Source: Astrobacterium formosum (GTDB lineage Bacteria > Pseudomonadota > Alphaproteobacteria > Rhizobiales > Xanthobacteraceae). Taken from it: a stretch of DNA of 64,000 nt. The stretch covers positions 62,001-126,000 of the forward strand of contig JAVDCA010000005.1 of NCBI GenBank assembly GCA_030848545.1, written 5' to 3'. This document shows, piece after piece, positions 18,621 to 27,284 of the stretch; position 1 is the first letter of the stretch; each line of letters opens with the position of its first letter. The position numbers and the translations under genes are program-made. The notes under the pieces were generated by a model. It had not been told where the DNA came from. It saw only the letters and a program-made list of their open reading frames with translations, and ran no database searches.

Positions 18621-19387
18621 CCGACCCGGCCGCGCGCGCCGTCCGGCTCACCACCTCGGAGCGCAACCAGGATTTCCCCAACCTGCGGCCACGAGACGCC
18701 GCGACGCTGATCATCCTCGATCGCGCCGGCGGCGAACCCAGGATCCTGCTCGGCCGCCGCCACCATGGCCACAAGTTCCTGCCGGGCAAGTTCGTCTTCC
18801 CGGGCGGTCGGGTGGAACCGACCGACGGGCGCATGAACGCGGCGAGCGAACTCGATCCCGTGGTGGAACGGACGTTGATGCGACAGATGCAGCGGCCGAG
18901 CCGCAGCCGCGCCCGTGCCATGGCGCTCGCCTGCATTCGCGAAACCTACGAGGAAACCGGCCTGATGATCGGCACCCGCCAAGCCGGGCTGGTCGCCGGG
19001 CCGGTCGCCGCGTCGGCAGGACCGTGGACCGACTTCGCCGCCGCCGGCGTTGCGCCCGATCTTGCGGCGCTGCATTTCGTCGCCCGCGCCATCACGCCGC
19101 CGCGACGGCCGAAACGCTTCGACACCCGGTTCTTCGCCATCGACGCGGCGGCGATCGTCGAACGCCGGGACGGCATCGTGGGTCCCGACAGCGAACTCAC
19201 CGAACTCGTCTGGGTACCGCTCGCCGAGGCGCCCTCGCTCGGGTTGATGACGGTGACGCTGGTGGTGCTGGAGGAGCTCACGGCCCGAATCGCGGCGGGC
19301 ATGCCGCGCGACATGCCGGTGCCCTTCTATCGCATGATGAACCAGAAATTCGTTCACGACGGACTGAGCGCCGGCCCGGACTCCTGA
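18617..19387 (+). CDS. NUDIX hydrolase
   Basis: A 256-residue NUDIX-fold protein expected to hydrolyse a nucleoside-diphosphate-linked substrate. The Nudix box is recognisable but split: FPGGRVEPTDGRM near residue 57, an Arg-rich insert of about 40 residues, then ALACIRETYEETGLMIG with the catalytic RExxEE. An insert of this kind before the RExxEE helix is seen in the NUDT19/CoA-pyrophosphatase-like branch, so a CoA-derivative substrate is possible but unproven. The ATG overlaps the DUF983 stop. Confidence 0.88.
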   Translation: MTDPAARAVRLTTSERNQDFPNLRPRDAATLIILDRAGGEPRILLGRRHHGHKFLPGKFVFPGGRVEPTDGRMNAASELDPVVERTLMRQMQRPSRSRARAMALACIRETYEETGLMIGTRQAGLVAGPVAASAGPWTDFAAAGVAPDLAALHFVARAITPPRRPKRFDTRFFAIDAAAIVERRDGIVGPDSELTELVWVPLAEAPSLGLMTVTLVVLEELTARIAAGMPRDMPVPFYRMMNQKFVHDGLSAGPDS

Positions 19388-19402
19388 GCGGCGCGTCCTT
19401 CC

Positions 19403-19430
19403 TTGACTTTTCGCCTTCGGCGGCTAATTT
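19403..19430 (+). promoter_or_regulatory. candidate promoter of rpmG
   Basis: TTGACT at 19403-19408 and TAATTT at 19425-19430 are separated by 16 bases, 45 bases before the rpmG ATG. The match to a housekeeping sigma promoter is good for such GC-rich DNA. Confidence 0.55.
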
Positions 19431-19474
19431 CGCGCCCAAACGCGGCCATGGCCGCCTTGTGAAGGGAAATCCCC

Positions 19475-19642
19475 ATGGCCAAAGCCATTTCCGTCAAGAT
19501 CAAGCTGGTATCCAGCGCCGACACCGGCTTCTATTACGTCGCCAAGAAGAACTCCCGCACCCAGACCGAGAAGATGGTCAAGCGGAAGTATGATCCGGTG
19601 GCCAAGAAGCACGTCGAATTCCGCGAAGCCAAGATCAAGTAA
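19475..19642 (+). CDS. rpmG: 50S ribosomal protein L33
   Basis: A 55-residue ribosomal protein, [18 protein letters not shown] at the N-terminus and [18 protein letters not shown] at the C-terminus. It is the Cys-free, zinc-independent form of L33 normal in alphaproteobacteria. AAGGGAAA precedes the ATG. It has its own likely promoter and a strong terminator, so it is a single-gene unit. Confidence 0.97.
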   Translation: MAKAISVKIKLVSSADTGFYYVAKKNSRTQTEKMVKRKYDPVAKKHVEFREAKIK

Positions 19643-19667
19643 TCCTGATCGCATCGCGGATGCACGA

Positions 19668-19692
19668 AGGGCGCCCCGCGGCGCCCTTTTCT
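19668..19692 (+). terminator. Rho-independent terminator of rpmG
   Basis: AGGGCGCC-CCGC-GGCGCCCT followed by TTTCT, 25 bases after the rpmG stop. Confidence 0.85.
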
Positions 19693-20003
19693 ATTGTTGG
19701 GTGATGGCTGATCGTCCTTCGGGACGACCCCGGCCCCGGGAAATGGTGGCCGGCCGGGAATGGCGTCATGAGGAGGCCACTCGCGCCACTCCCGAACCGG
19801 CCGAACCCCGCGGGACCCAGGAGATGCGGCGGACCTGAGCATTCCGAGGGGTTAACGAACTCTGGATGGGTGCGGTAATCGCCGCCACGGCGTGAAACCG
19901 AGCGAGACCGCCGGTTCCCATCGGTCAGGAGATTACCGTAAGCCGGCAGGGAATCCAACAGTTCCGCGCAAGCTTCGAACGGTAATAAAGCACCCACTCT
20001 CCG
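19693..20003. other. intergenic stretch between rpmG and pleD
   Basis: About 310 bases with no convincing gene. A 44-codon frame at 19703-19837 (plus) starts soon after the rpmG terminator but is low-complexity (Arg/Pro/Glu) and has no ribosome-binding site. No promoter or repeat is evident. Confidence 0.45.
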
Positions 20004-21368
20004 TCAGGCGGCATCCGCCACGACGCGGTTGCGGCCCTCGTGCTTGGCGCGATAGAGCGCCTGATCGGCGCGCTTGAGCACATTGGCGGGGGTATCGTCG
20101 GGACCGAGCGCCGCGATGCCGATCGAGATCGTCACCGACTTATCGCCCTGCGCGATCTTGAACGGCTCCGATGCAATGCGCCGGCGCAGCCGTTCCGCCA
20201 CCATGGCGGCGACCGTCATGTCGGTATCGGGCATCACGACGACGAACTCCTCGCCGCCGTAGCGGCAGGCGAGATCGATGCCGCGGATCGACTTCTTGAG
20301 CCGCAGCGCGAACTCGCGCAGGACATCATCGCCGGCGTCATGACCATAAGTGTCGTTGATGGATTTGAAGAAGTCGATATCGAGGATCAGGAGCGTCAGC
20401 GGCTTGCCGCGCGCATTGGCCTGCTCCACCAGCGTCGCCAAGTGGCTTTCCATGTAGCGGCGATTGTGCAGACTGGTGAGCACGTCGGTGATCGCCATCT
20501 CGATGGACAGCTGCACATTGTCGCGCAGCTTCTCGGTATAGCGCTTCTTGCGCACCTGCGTGCGCACGCGGGCCAGCAGTTCGTTCTTGTCGATCGGACG
20601 GATCAGATAGTCGTTGATGCCGATCTCCAGCCCGCGCATCAGGCGGGCATTGTCCTCGGCCTCGGCGACCGCCAGCACCGGCATGGTGCGGGTGCGGTCG
20701 AGGGAACGCACCTGGCTGCACAGCCGCAGGGCATCGAAATTCTCCAGCCCCAGCGAGACGATCATCAGGTCGTAGCCGCCCTCGGCGGCGCGGAACAGGG
20801 CCTCGTTGGGGTCGGACTCGACGTCGACCTGCTGTTCCTTCGAAAGACTGTCCTGTAGCCGCTGATATGACGAGCGGCGGTCGTCGACGATGAGGACGTG
20901 GCCGTTGCGGCCGGTATCCGCGATGGCGTCGCGGGCCGGATTCTCGATGCCGATATCGCGCGTCGTGATGGCGCGCATGCGCAGTTCGTCGGTCATCATC
21001 TTCAGCCGCACCAGCGAGCGCACCCGGGCGATCAGGGCGACGTCCGAGACCGGCTTGGTGAGGAAATCATCGGCGCCGACCGAGAGGCCGGTGACGCGGT
21101 CGGACGGCTGGTCGAGGGCGGTGACCATCACGACCGGAATGTGCTGCGTGTTCGGATTGGACTTGAGCCTCCGGCACACCTCGAAGCCGTCCATTTCGGG
21201 CATCATGACGTCGAGGAGCACGATATCGCATTCGGCGCGTTCGCAGACCGCGAGCGCGTCGCGGCCGGACGTCGCGGTGACGACGTCGAAATACTCGGCC
21301 GACAGTCTCGCTTCCATCAGCTTGACATTGGCCATCACGTCGTCGACGACCAGGATGCGCGCGGTCAT
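20004..21368 (-). CDS. pleD: PleD-type response regulator diguanylate cyclase (REC-REC-GGDEF)
   Basis: A 454-residue cytoplasmic regulator that makes cyclic di-GMP when phosphorylated; in Caulobacter PleD directs polar development with DivJ/PleC/DivK. The first receiver has its phosphoacceptor at Asp53 (LLDVMMPEMD). The second receiver, about residues 156-272, has Ser205 where the Asp would be (DLMIVSLGLEN), so it is a degenerate adaptor domain. The cyclase domain has the active motif GGEEF at 371-375 and an upstream inhibitory I-site RGID at 362-365, exactly five residues before. It lies 17 bases after divK in the same direction, forming a divK-pleD operon. Confidence 0.96.
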   Translation of the reverse strand: MTARILVVDDVMANVKLMEARLSAEYFDVVTATSGRDALAVCERAECDIVLLDVMMPEMDGFEVCRRLKSNPNTQHIPVVMVTALDQPSDRVTGLSVGADDFLTKPVSDVALIARVRSLVRLKMMTDELRMRAITTRDIGIENPARDAIADTGRNGHVLIVDDRRSSYQRLQDSLSKEQQVDVESDPNEALFRAAEGGYDLMIVSLGLENFDALRLCSQVRSLDRTRTMPVLAVAEAEDNARLMRGLEIGINDYLIRPIDKNELLARVRTQVRKKRYTEKLRDNVQLSIEMAITDVLTSLHNRRYMESHLATLVEQANARGKPLTLLILDIDFFKSINDTYGHDAGDDVLREFALRLKKSIRGIDLACRYGGEEFVVVMPDTDMTVAAMVAERLRRRIASEPFKIAQGDKSVTISIGIAALGPDDTPANVLKRADQALYRAKHEGRNRVVADAA

Positions 21369-21385
21369 GGAGTTCTCGCCCTCCT

Positions 21386-21757
21386 TCAGGCGTCGCCGAG
21401 AAACTGGCGAATCGTCTCGATGAATTTGCCGACCGATATGGGCTTGGACAGATAGGCTTCGCAGCCGCCTTCGCGGATGCGTTCTTCGTCGCCCTTCATG
21501 GCGAAGGCGGTGACAGCCACCACCGGAATGGCCTTGAGGTCGGGATCATCCTTGAGCCATTTGGTGACTTCCAGGCCCGAGACTTCGGGAAGCTGGATGT
21601 CCATCAGGATCAGGTTGGGCCGATGCTTGCGGGCGAGGTCGAGCGCCTCGATACCGTTGCGAGTGCCGACCGTATTGTATCCGTGCGCTTCCAACAGATC
21701 ATGGAAGAGCTTCATATTGAGCTCGTTGTCCTCCACGATCAGGACGGTCTTGGCCAT
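21386..21757 (-). CDS. divK: single-domain response regulator DivK
   Basis: A 123-residue receiver without an output domain: [20 protein letters not shown], phosphoacceptor Asp53 in [11 protein letters not shown], Thr in [14 protein letters not shown], and Lys in [12 protein letters not shown]. Sequence and the adjacent pleD identify it as DivK, the cell-cycle and polarity regulator phosphorylated by DivJ-like kinases. The ATG at 21757 is preferred over a TTG two codons upstream. Confidence 0.95.
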   Translation of the reverse strand: MAKTVLIVEDNELNMKLFHDLLEAHGYNTVGTRNGIEALDLARKHRPNLILMDIQLPEVSGLEVTKWLKDDPDLKAIPVVAVTAFAMKGDEERIREGGCEAYLSKPISVGKFIETIRQFLGDA

Positions 21758-21889
21758 CCCCAAAGTCCCCTTGTGGCCGCGCTACCCCGTGTGCGCATAA
21801 CAGGCCGAGAACGAGGCTTGCGTCCACGACCGGTGGTTTTACCCCTCGAAACTAATTGGTATTCCTTACAGAAAGGCAAACGGTCGCAT

Positions 21890-22189
21890 ATGGCGAAGCT
21901 CAAGGCAAATCCCCGCGAGGCGGCCGAAGCCCTGGCAATCCAGGGACTTGGCTACATGGCAGGCGATCCCGAGCGGCTCGGCCGCTTTCTCAACCTGACG
22001 GGTCTCGACCCGCAATCCGTGCGCGCCGCCGCCCAGGAGGCCTCGTTCCTCGCCGGCTTGCTCGAATACATCGCCGGCGACCAGGATCTGCTCCTGGGCT
22101 TCTGTGCCGAGGCGGGAATCGTTCCGGCCGACCTCGACCGCGCCCGCCGCGCCCTCGGCGGCGGCGACTGGGAGCGGGATATCCCTTAA
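21890..22189 (+). CDS. DUF3572 family protein
   Basis: A 99-residue all-helical acidic protein: REAAEALAIQGLGYMAGDPE, RLGRFLNLTGLDPQSVRAAA and LAGLLEYIAGDQDLLLGFC. It matches the alphaproteobacterial family DUF3572, of unknown function, commonly next to divK/pleD or dinB as here. The ATG at 21890 follows GAAAGG. An open frame continues upstream across the divK promoter but lacks family-like sequence. Confidence 0.88.
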   Translation: MAKLKANPREAAEALAIQGLGYMAGDPERLGRFLNLTGLDPQSVRAAAQEASFLAGLLEYIAGDQDLLLGFCAEAGIVPADLDRARRALGGGDWERDIP

Positions 22190-22261
22190 GTCCGTGGACA
22201 TCCCGGTCCGGACGCCCCGCGCCTTCGCCCTCACCCCATCGATGAAGTACAATCCTGCAGC

Positions 22262-23521
22262 ATGGTGGGATTCTGCCGCGATTGCCTCGACGATGTGCCG
22301 CGCGACGTGGGCCGGTGCCCCGCCTGCGGCTCGCCCCGGCTCGTGCGTCACCCCGCCCTCGCCAATTTCGCCATCGCGCACGTGGATTGCGACGCCTTCT
22401 ATGCGGCGATCGAGAAGCGCGACGACCCTTCCCTCGCAGACAAGCCCCTGATCGTCGGCGGCGGCAAGCGCGGCGTCGTCTCGACCTGCTGCTACATCGC
22501 CCGCACCTACGGGGTGCGCTCGGCCATGCCCATGTTCCAGGCCCGCCGCCTGTGTCCGCAGGCGACCATCATCAAGCCCGACATGGCCAAATACGTCCGG
22601 GTCGGCCGCGAGGTGCGGGCCCTGATGCTGGAACTGACGCCGCTGGTCGAGCCCTTGTCCATCGACGAGGCCTTCCTCGACCTCTCCGGCACCGAGAGGC
22701 TGCACGGCATGTCGCCGGCCAAATCGCTCGCCCGCTTCGCCCGCCACGTGGAGGAGGCGATCGGCATTACCATCTCGGTCGGATTGTCGCAGAACAAGTT
22801 CCTGGCCAAGCTCGCCTCCGACCTGGACAAGCCGCGCGGCTATTCGGTCATCGCCCTCGATGATGCCCCGGCCTTCCTGGCGCCGCGGCCGGTCACCTAT
22901 ATCTGGGGCGTCGGGCCCGCCATGGGGGCGGCACTGGCCAAGGCCGGCTACCGGCTGATCGCCGACCTGCAGCGGGCCGATGAGATCACGCTGATGCGTA
23001 GCTTCGGGGCCGAGGGCCAGAGGCTGCACCGCCTCGCTTACGGCATCGACAACCGGGAGGTCAGCCCCGACCGCGAGGCCAAGAGCGTATCCTCCGAGAC
23101 CACGTTCAACAGCGACGTTTCGTCCGTGCGCGCACTCGAACGCGATCTGTGGCTGTTGTCGGAAAAAGTATCGCGCCGCCTGAAGGCCGACCGCCTCGCC
23201 GGCGCGACCATCACGCTCAAGCTCAAGACGGCCGATTTCCGTCTGCGCACGCGCGCGCGCTCGCTCGACTCTCCGACCCAGCTCGCCGCCAAGATATTCG
23301 ACGTCGGGCAGGACCTTCTAAAGCGCGAGGCGGACGGCACCAAATTCCGCCTGATCGGTATCGGCGTCTCGGCGCTGGCCGACGAGGTCGATGCCGATCC
23401 CGCCGATCTGGTCGACCGCCAGGGTGAACGCCGCGCCGCCGCCGAGCACGCCGTCGACAAGCTGCGCGACAAGTTCGGCCGCGACGCGGTGGTGATGGGA
23501 CGGGTGATCGAGGAGGAGTGA
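22262..23521 (+). CDS. dinB: DNA polymerase IV with N-terminal zinc ribbon
   Basis: A 419-residue Y-family translesion polymerase. The catalytic acidic residues are in [13 protein letters not shown] (Asp42, Asp44 region) and [11 protein letters not shown] (Asp135, Glu136), followed by [20 protein letters not shown], a helix-hairpin-helix region ([19 protein letters not shown]) and the little-finger domain ([17 protein letters not shown]). Before the polymerase domain are about 35 extra residues with two CxxC pairs (Cys5/Cys8 and Cys19/Cys22), a small zinc ribbon not present in E. coli DinB. It begins at the ATG at 22262. An extragenic palindrome follows the stop directly. Confidence 0.95.
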   Translation: MVGFCRDCLDDVPRDVGRCPACGSPRLVRHPALANFAIAHVDCDAFYAAIEKRDDPSLADKPLIVGGGKRGVVSTCCYIARTYGVRSAMPMFQARRLCPQATIIKPDMAKYVRVGREVRALMLELTPLVEPLSIDEAFLDLSGTERLHGMSPAKSLARFARHVEEAIGITISVGLSQNKFLAKLASDLDKPRGYSVIALDDAPAFLAPRPVTYIWGVGPAMGAALAKAGYRLIADLQRADEITLMRSFGAEGQRLHRLAYGIDNREVSPDREAKSVSSETTFNSDVSSVRALERDLWLLSEKVSRRLKADRLAGATITLKLKTADFRLRTRARSLDSPTQLAAKIFDVGQDLLKREADGTKFRLIGIGVSALADEVDADPADLVDRQGERRAAAEHAVDKLRDKFGRDAVVMGRVIEEE

Positions 23522-23527
23522 CGGCAA

Positions 23528-23613
23528 CCGTCATCGCGAGCGATAGCGACGCAATCCAGCTCTTTCTTCGGGACTTCTGGATTGCTCCGTCGCTTCGCTC
23601 CTCGCAATGACGG
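23528..23613. repeat. extragenic palindrome after dinB
   Basis: CCGTCATCGCGAGCGATAGC at the left pairs with GCTTCGCTCCTCGCAATGACGG at the right, with inner arms GCAATCCAG and CTGGATTGC. This is the CGTCATTGCGAGCGAAGCGAAGCAATCCAG-type element seen in many alphaproteobacterial genomes. It separates the convergent dinB and GntR genes and could also act as a terminator. Confidence 0.8.
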
Positions 23614-23640
23614 AGCGGATTTGCAACGGCGCTCTGCGCC

Positions 23641-24339
23641 TCAGCGGCCCTGCCGGCGCGCCAGCATGGCGATGTAGATGTCGCGCGATGGACCGAGATG
23701 CTGTTTGCACAGCGTCATCAGGCGCTCGCGATCACCGGCCCGTAAGGCCTCGATCATGACCATATGCTCCTCGCGGGCGCGGGCCAGATAGGCCGGATCG
23801 CCGGCGGTGTACGAGCGCACGCCGTGGACTTTCTGGGCGAACGATTTGATCGCCTCGGCGAGATGCGGATTGCCGCAGGCGCTGAACAGCGTGTCGTGGA
23901 AATCCATGTTGGCCCGGAAGGCCGCGCGGGCGTCGTCGCTCTCGACCGCAGCCGAATGGCGTTCCTGAATGGTCTCCAGCCGCGCGATCAGGTCTGCCGC
24001 CGGCAGCGGTATGAGCGTGGCGGCGAAGGCCTCCAGGGCCTCACGCACGGCGTAGATCTGCTCGACATCGACGGCGCGCAGCATGCGCACCACCGCGCCC
24101 TTGTTGGGCACCCGCTCCACCAGACCGATGCGCTCCAGGGCGAAGATCGCCTCGCGGACGGCATGCCGCTTGACGCCGTAGCGGGCGGCCAGATCCTCCT
24201 CCACCAACCTCTCGCGCGGCTGCAGCCAGCCGAGCACGATCTCCTCCTCGATCACCGCCGCAAGATTGCGGGACGGCGGCGGGTGGGGCGCCAGGCCAGG
24301 TGTCGGCGCGGACTCTCGGGATGCAGCGCGGGCGGCCAT
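23641..24339 (-). CDS. GntR-family transcriptional regulator (FadR/FCD subfamily)
   Basis: A 232-residue repressor-type regulator. The winged helix is near residues 20-85 (EEEIVLGWLQPRERLVEEDL, KRHAVREAIFALERIGLVER), followed by the all-helical FCD ligand domain with the metal-site His/Asp pattern (FRANMDFHDTLFSACGNPHL, then EEHMVMIEALRAGD). It is divergent from the IlvD/Edd dehydratase gene and very likely controls it. The ATG at 24339 is preferred over a TTG at 24369, which lies inside the candidate operator. Confidence 0.92.
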   Translation of the reverse strand: MAARAASRESAPTPGLAPHPPPSRNLAAVIEEEIVLGWLQPRERLVEEDLAARYGVKRHAVREAIFALERIGLVERVPNKGAVVRMLRAVDVEQIYAVREALEAFAATLIPLPAADLIARLETIQERHSAAVESDDARAAFRANMDFHDTLFSACGNPHLAEAIKSFAQKVHGVRSYTAGDPAYLARAREEHMVMIEALRAGDRERLMTLCKQHLGPSRDIYIAMLARRQGR

Positions 24340-24357
24340 CAGATACTCCGTCGCCAG

Positions 24358-24371
24358 GATTGTTGACAATC
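24358..24371. promoter_or_regulatory. candidate GntR operator between divergent genes
   Basis: GATTGT-TG-ACAATC is a perfect inverted repeat located 19 bases from the GntR start and 46 bases from the dehydratase start, as expected for a site through which a FadR-type regulator controls both genes. A second half-like TTGTTG follows at once. Confidence 0.6.
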
Positions 24372-24417
24372 TTGTTGGACGCCGTCAATGCTGAAATCCA
24401 GCAACGGAGGACCAAAG

Positions 24418-26133
24418 ATGGCCGATGCCTCAGGGATGCGCCGCAACCTCGCCAATTACGGCGACGCCGGCTTCTCGGTCTTCCTGCGCAAGGCCTTCAT
24501 CAAGGCCCTGGGCTACACCGACGACGCCCTCGAACGGCCGATCATCGGCATCTGCAACACCGATTCGGGCTACAACGCCTGCCACGCCAACATGCCCGAC
24601 CTCGTTACGGCGGCGAGCCGGGGCATCATGCTCGCCGGCGGCATTCCGATCCCCTTCCCGGTCATCTCGATCCAGGAGAGCTTTTCGCACCCGACCTCCA
24701 TGTACCTGCGCAACCTGATGGCCATGGACGCGGAGGAGATGATCCGCGCCCAGCCCATGGACGCCGTGATCCTGATGGGCGGTTGCGACAAGACCGTGCC
24801 GGCTTTGGTGATGGGGGCGGCGAGCGCCGGCGTACCGGCGATCGTTTTGGTTTCCGGACCGATGCTCGCCGGAAGCTGGCGCGGCGAACGGTTAGGGGCC
24901 TGCACGGACTGCCGCCGCTTCTGGGGCCGCTACCGCGCCGGCGAACTCTCCGACCAGCAGATCAACGAGGTCAACAGCGAACTCGCCCCGACGGTCGGCT
25001 TCTGCGGCGTCATGGGCACTGCCTCGACGATGGCGCTCGCCACCGAAGCGCTCGGCATGATGCTGCCGGGCTCCGCCTGCGTGCCCGCCGTCCACGGCGA
25101 GCGCCGCCGCGTCGCCGAGATGACCGGCGCGCGCGCGGTCGCCATGGCCAAGGAGCGGTTGACGCCCGACAAGATCCTCACCCCCGGCGCCTTCACCAAC
25201 GCGCTGCGCACCGTGCTCGCCGCCGGCGGCTCCACCAATGCGGTGATCCACCTGACCGCCATGGCGCAACGTCTCGGCATCGGGGTCGACCTCGATGGCT
25301 TCGACCGCATCGCCCGCGAGACGCCGGTGCTGATCGACCTCAAGCCCACCGGCCAGGGCTACATGGAGGACCTCCATCACGCCGGCGGGCTGGTGCCGAT
25401 GCTGCGCGAGATCAAGCCGCTGCTCGACCTCTCCTGCCTGACGGTCACCGGAAAGACGCTGGGCGAGAACCTCGATGCGGCACCGCCCGGCTTCCAGCAG
25501 AACATTATCCGGCCGTTCGCGAATCCGATCTATTCCGGCGGCGCCATGGCGGTGCTGCGCGGCAACCTCGCTCCGCAAGGCGCCCTCATCAAGCAGGCGG
25601 CGGCAGCGCAGCACCTTCTGCAGCACACCGGTCGCGCCGTGGTGTTCTCGTCATTGGCCGACATGGCGGCGCGGATCGATTCACCCGATCTCGACGTCAA
25701 CCCGGACGATGTCCTGGTGCTGCAGAATGCCGGCCCCAAGGGGGCGCCGGGCATGCCCGAGGCCGGCTATCTGCCGATCCCCAAAAAACTCCTGCAACAG
25801 GGCATCAAGGACATGGTGCGCATCTCCGACGCCCGCATGAGCGGCACCGCCTTCGGCACCATCGTGCTGCATATTTCTCCCGAAGCCGCGATCGGCGGCC
25901 CGCTCGGCCTGGTGAGGACCGGAGACCGGATCAGGCTCGACACCGCAAACCGGGCGATCGACCTCCTGGTCGACGATGAGGAACTGGAAGCGCGCCGCAA
26001 GGCCATGCCGGCGCCGCCCTCGGGCGAGGGTCGGCGCGGCTACGAGCGGCTCTACTTCGAGACCGTCACCCAAGCCGAGCGCGGCTGCGATTTCGAATTC
26101 ATGATTCCGAAGACCACGACGACGATACCGTAA
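24418..26133 (+). CDS. IlvD/Edd family dehydratase (sugar-acid or dihydroxy-acid dehydratase)
   Basis: A 571-residue iron-sulfur dehydratase. The cluster cysteines by analogy with L-arabinonate dehydratase are Cys55 (NACHANMPDL), Cys123 (MGGCDKTVPAL) and Cys196 (VGFCGVMGTAST). Family signatures include SVFLRKAFIKALGY, GGSTNAVIHLTAM, SGGAMAVLRGNLAP and DARMSGTAFGTIVLHISPEA. Length fits the [2Fe-2S] sugar-acid branch as well as IlvD; the linked GntR regulator and absence of other ilv genes argue for a catabolic substrate such as an aldonic acid, which is inference. The ATG at 24418 has an ideal AACGGAGG site 8 bases upstream; an in-frame ATG at 24388 is rejected on that ground. Confidence 0.9.
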   Translation: MADASGMRRNLANYGDAGFSVFLRKAFIKALGYTDDALERPIIGICNTDSGYNACHANMPDLVTAASRGIMLAGGIPIPFPVISIQESFSHPTSMYLRNLMAMDAEEMIRAQPMDAVILMGGCDKTVPALVMGAASAGVPAIVLVSGPMLAGSWRGERLGACTDCRRFWGRYRAGELSDQQINEVNSELAPTVGFCGVMGTASTMALATEALGMMLPGSACVPAVHGERRRVAEMTGARAVAMAKERLTPDKILTPGAFTNALRTVLAAGGSTNAVIHLTAMAQRLGIGVDLDGFDRIARETPVLIDLKPTGQGYMEDLHHAGGLVPMLREIKPLLDLSCLTVTGKTLGENLDAAPPGFQQNIIRPFANPIYSGGAMAVLRGNLAPQGALIKQAAAAQHLLQHTGRAVVFSSLADMAARIDSPDLDVNPDDVLVLQNAGPKGAPGMPEAGYLPIPKKLLQQGIKDMVRISDARMSGTAFGTIVLHISPEAAIGGPLGLVRTGDRIRLDTANRAIDLLVDDEELEARRKAMPAPPSGEGRRGYERLYFETVTQAERGCDFEFMIPKTTTTIP

Positions 26134-26142
26134 CCACGCTCG

Positions 26143-26182
26143 TCATTCCGGGCGCGGCTGCAAGGCCGCGCGCCCGAAATGA
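26143..26182. terminator. bidirectional hairpin between convergent genes
   Basis: TCATTCCGGGCGCGGC pairs with GCCGCGCGCCCGAAATGA around TGCAAG with one bulge, between the stops of the dehydratase and the Bug-type gene. There is no long T-run, so it may be a degenerate extragenic palindrome that doubles as a terminator. Confidence 0.5.
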
Positions 26183-26200
26183 GCATTCGCGACGCTCGTG

Positions 26201-27226
26201 TCAGTCGATCTTGAGGCCGATCTTGCTCACGACCTCGCTCCATTTTGCGAGTTCGGAACGCACATACTGTTCGGCCTCTGCGGGCGTGCCTCCCATTGCC
26301 GAGAAACCGATGCGATCGAACTGCTCCTTGACGCTTGGGTCGGCGAGCACGGTGTTGAGATCGGCATTGAGCTTGTCGACCACGGCCGACGGCGTCTTGG
26401 CGGGGACGAACAGCGCCACCCATGTGGCGTCGTCGATGTCACCCAGTCCGCTTTCGCCGACCGTCGGTACGTCGGGAAGCGCAGCGGCCCGCTTCAGGCT
26501 GGTGACCGCCAGGCCCTTCACCTTGCCGTTCTTGACCAGTTCGGTGGCCGCCGGCATGGCGACGCTGGCGAGCGGCACGTGTCCGCCCATGGCAGCGTTG
26601 AGGGCGGGACCGGCGCCGGTGAAGGGCGCGTGCGGAACGTCGACCTTGGCCACGAAGCGGAAGATGCGTTCCGCCGACAGATGCGGGGTGGTGCCCGTCC
26701 CGGCCGAGCCGAACGACAGGTGGCGCGTCTTGGCGAGTTTGACGACGTCGGCCAGTCCCGATACGGGCACATCGGGCGCTGCGACGATCAGGTTCGGGGT
26801 GGTCGCAGCGAGCCCGGCGACCTTGAAGTCGGTCTCGGCGTTGTAGCCCGGCTTCTTGTAGAGGCTCGGATTGGCCGCGAAGGCGCTGGTCGTGACCAGA
26901 ACCGTCAAGCCGTTCGGCTCCGCTTTGGCGACCTGGGCAGCCGCGATGTTGCCCCCGGCTCCGCCGCGGTTCTCGATGACCACCGATCGACCCCAGAGCT
27001 GCTGCAGCTTCAGTCCGACGATGCGGCCGATAATGTCGGCCGGCCCCGCCGGCGCGAACGCCACCACCAAGCGCACGGATTCCGACGGATATGTCTGCGC
27101 CGCTGCGCCGCCGACCAGGCTTGATAGAATCGCGAGCCCGCCGGCAAGTCCGGCCAGCCATCGTGGCGTAGCGGCGGCACCGCTTGCGCTGCGTGATTGC
27201 GGGTTCAGCTCGACTACTGAATTCAT
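26201..27226 (-). CDS. Bug-family (TctC-like) tripartite tricarboxylate transporter substrate-binding protein
   Basis: A 341-residue periplasmic binding protein of the Bug/TctC family. A signal peptide (WLAGLAGGLAILSSLVGG, cleavage after AAA) leads into YPSESVRLVVAFAPAGPADI, the family's first strand and carboxylate-binding loop, then VIENRGGAGGNIAAAQVAKA and the late GIDDATWVALFVP-like region (IDDATWVALFVPAKTP). The ATG at 27226 follows AAGGGAAG. No TctA/TctB membrane genes are near; orphan Bug proteins are frequent in alpha- and betaproteobacteria. It lies 58 bases after the deacetylase gene in the same direction and is probably in its operon, so it may bind the substrate or product of that enzyme. 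Confidence 0.9.
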   Translation of the reverse strand: MNSVVELNPQSRSASGAAATPRWLAGLAGGLAILSSLVGGAAAQTYPSESVRLVVAFAPAGPADIIGRIVGLKLQQLWGRSVVIENRGGAGGNIAAAQVAKAEPNGLTVLVTTSAFAANPSLYKKPGYNAETDFKVAGLAATTPNLIVAAPDVPVSGLADVVKLAKTRHLSFGSAGTGTTPHLSAERIFRFVAKVDVPHAPFTGAGPALNAAMGGHVPLASVAMPAATELVKNGKVKGLAVTSLKRAAALPDVPTVGESGLGDIDDATWVALFVPAKTPSAVVDKLNADLNTVLADPSVKEQFDRIGFSAMGGTPAEAEQYVRSELAKWSEVVSKIGLKID

Positions 27227-27284
27227 GATTCTTCCCTTCGAATGCCCGAGTGAAAGTTGCGGCGGATGGCCCCGCCGCACGGCC

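Noticed and set aside
19703..19837. 44-codon frame after rpmG
   Set aside because: Low-complexity Arg/Pro/Glu product, no ribosome-binding site, and directly behind a terminator.
24339..24369. TTG start for the first GntR protein at 24369
   Set aside because: It lies within the GATTGT-TG-ACAATC palindrome, which would put the operator inside the coding region; the ATG at 24339 is better placed.
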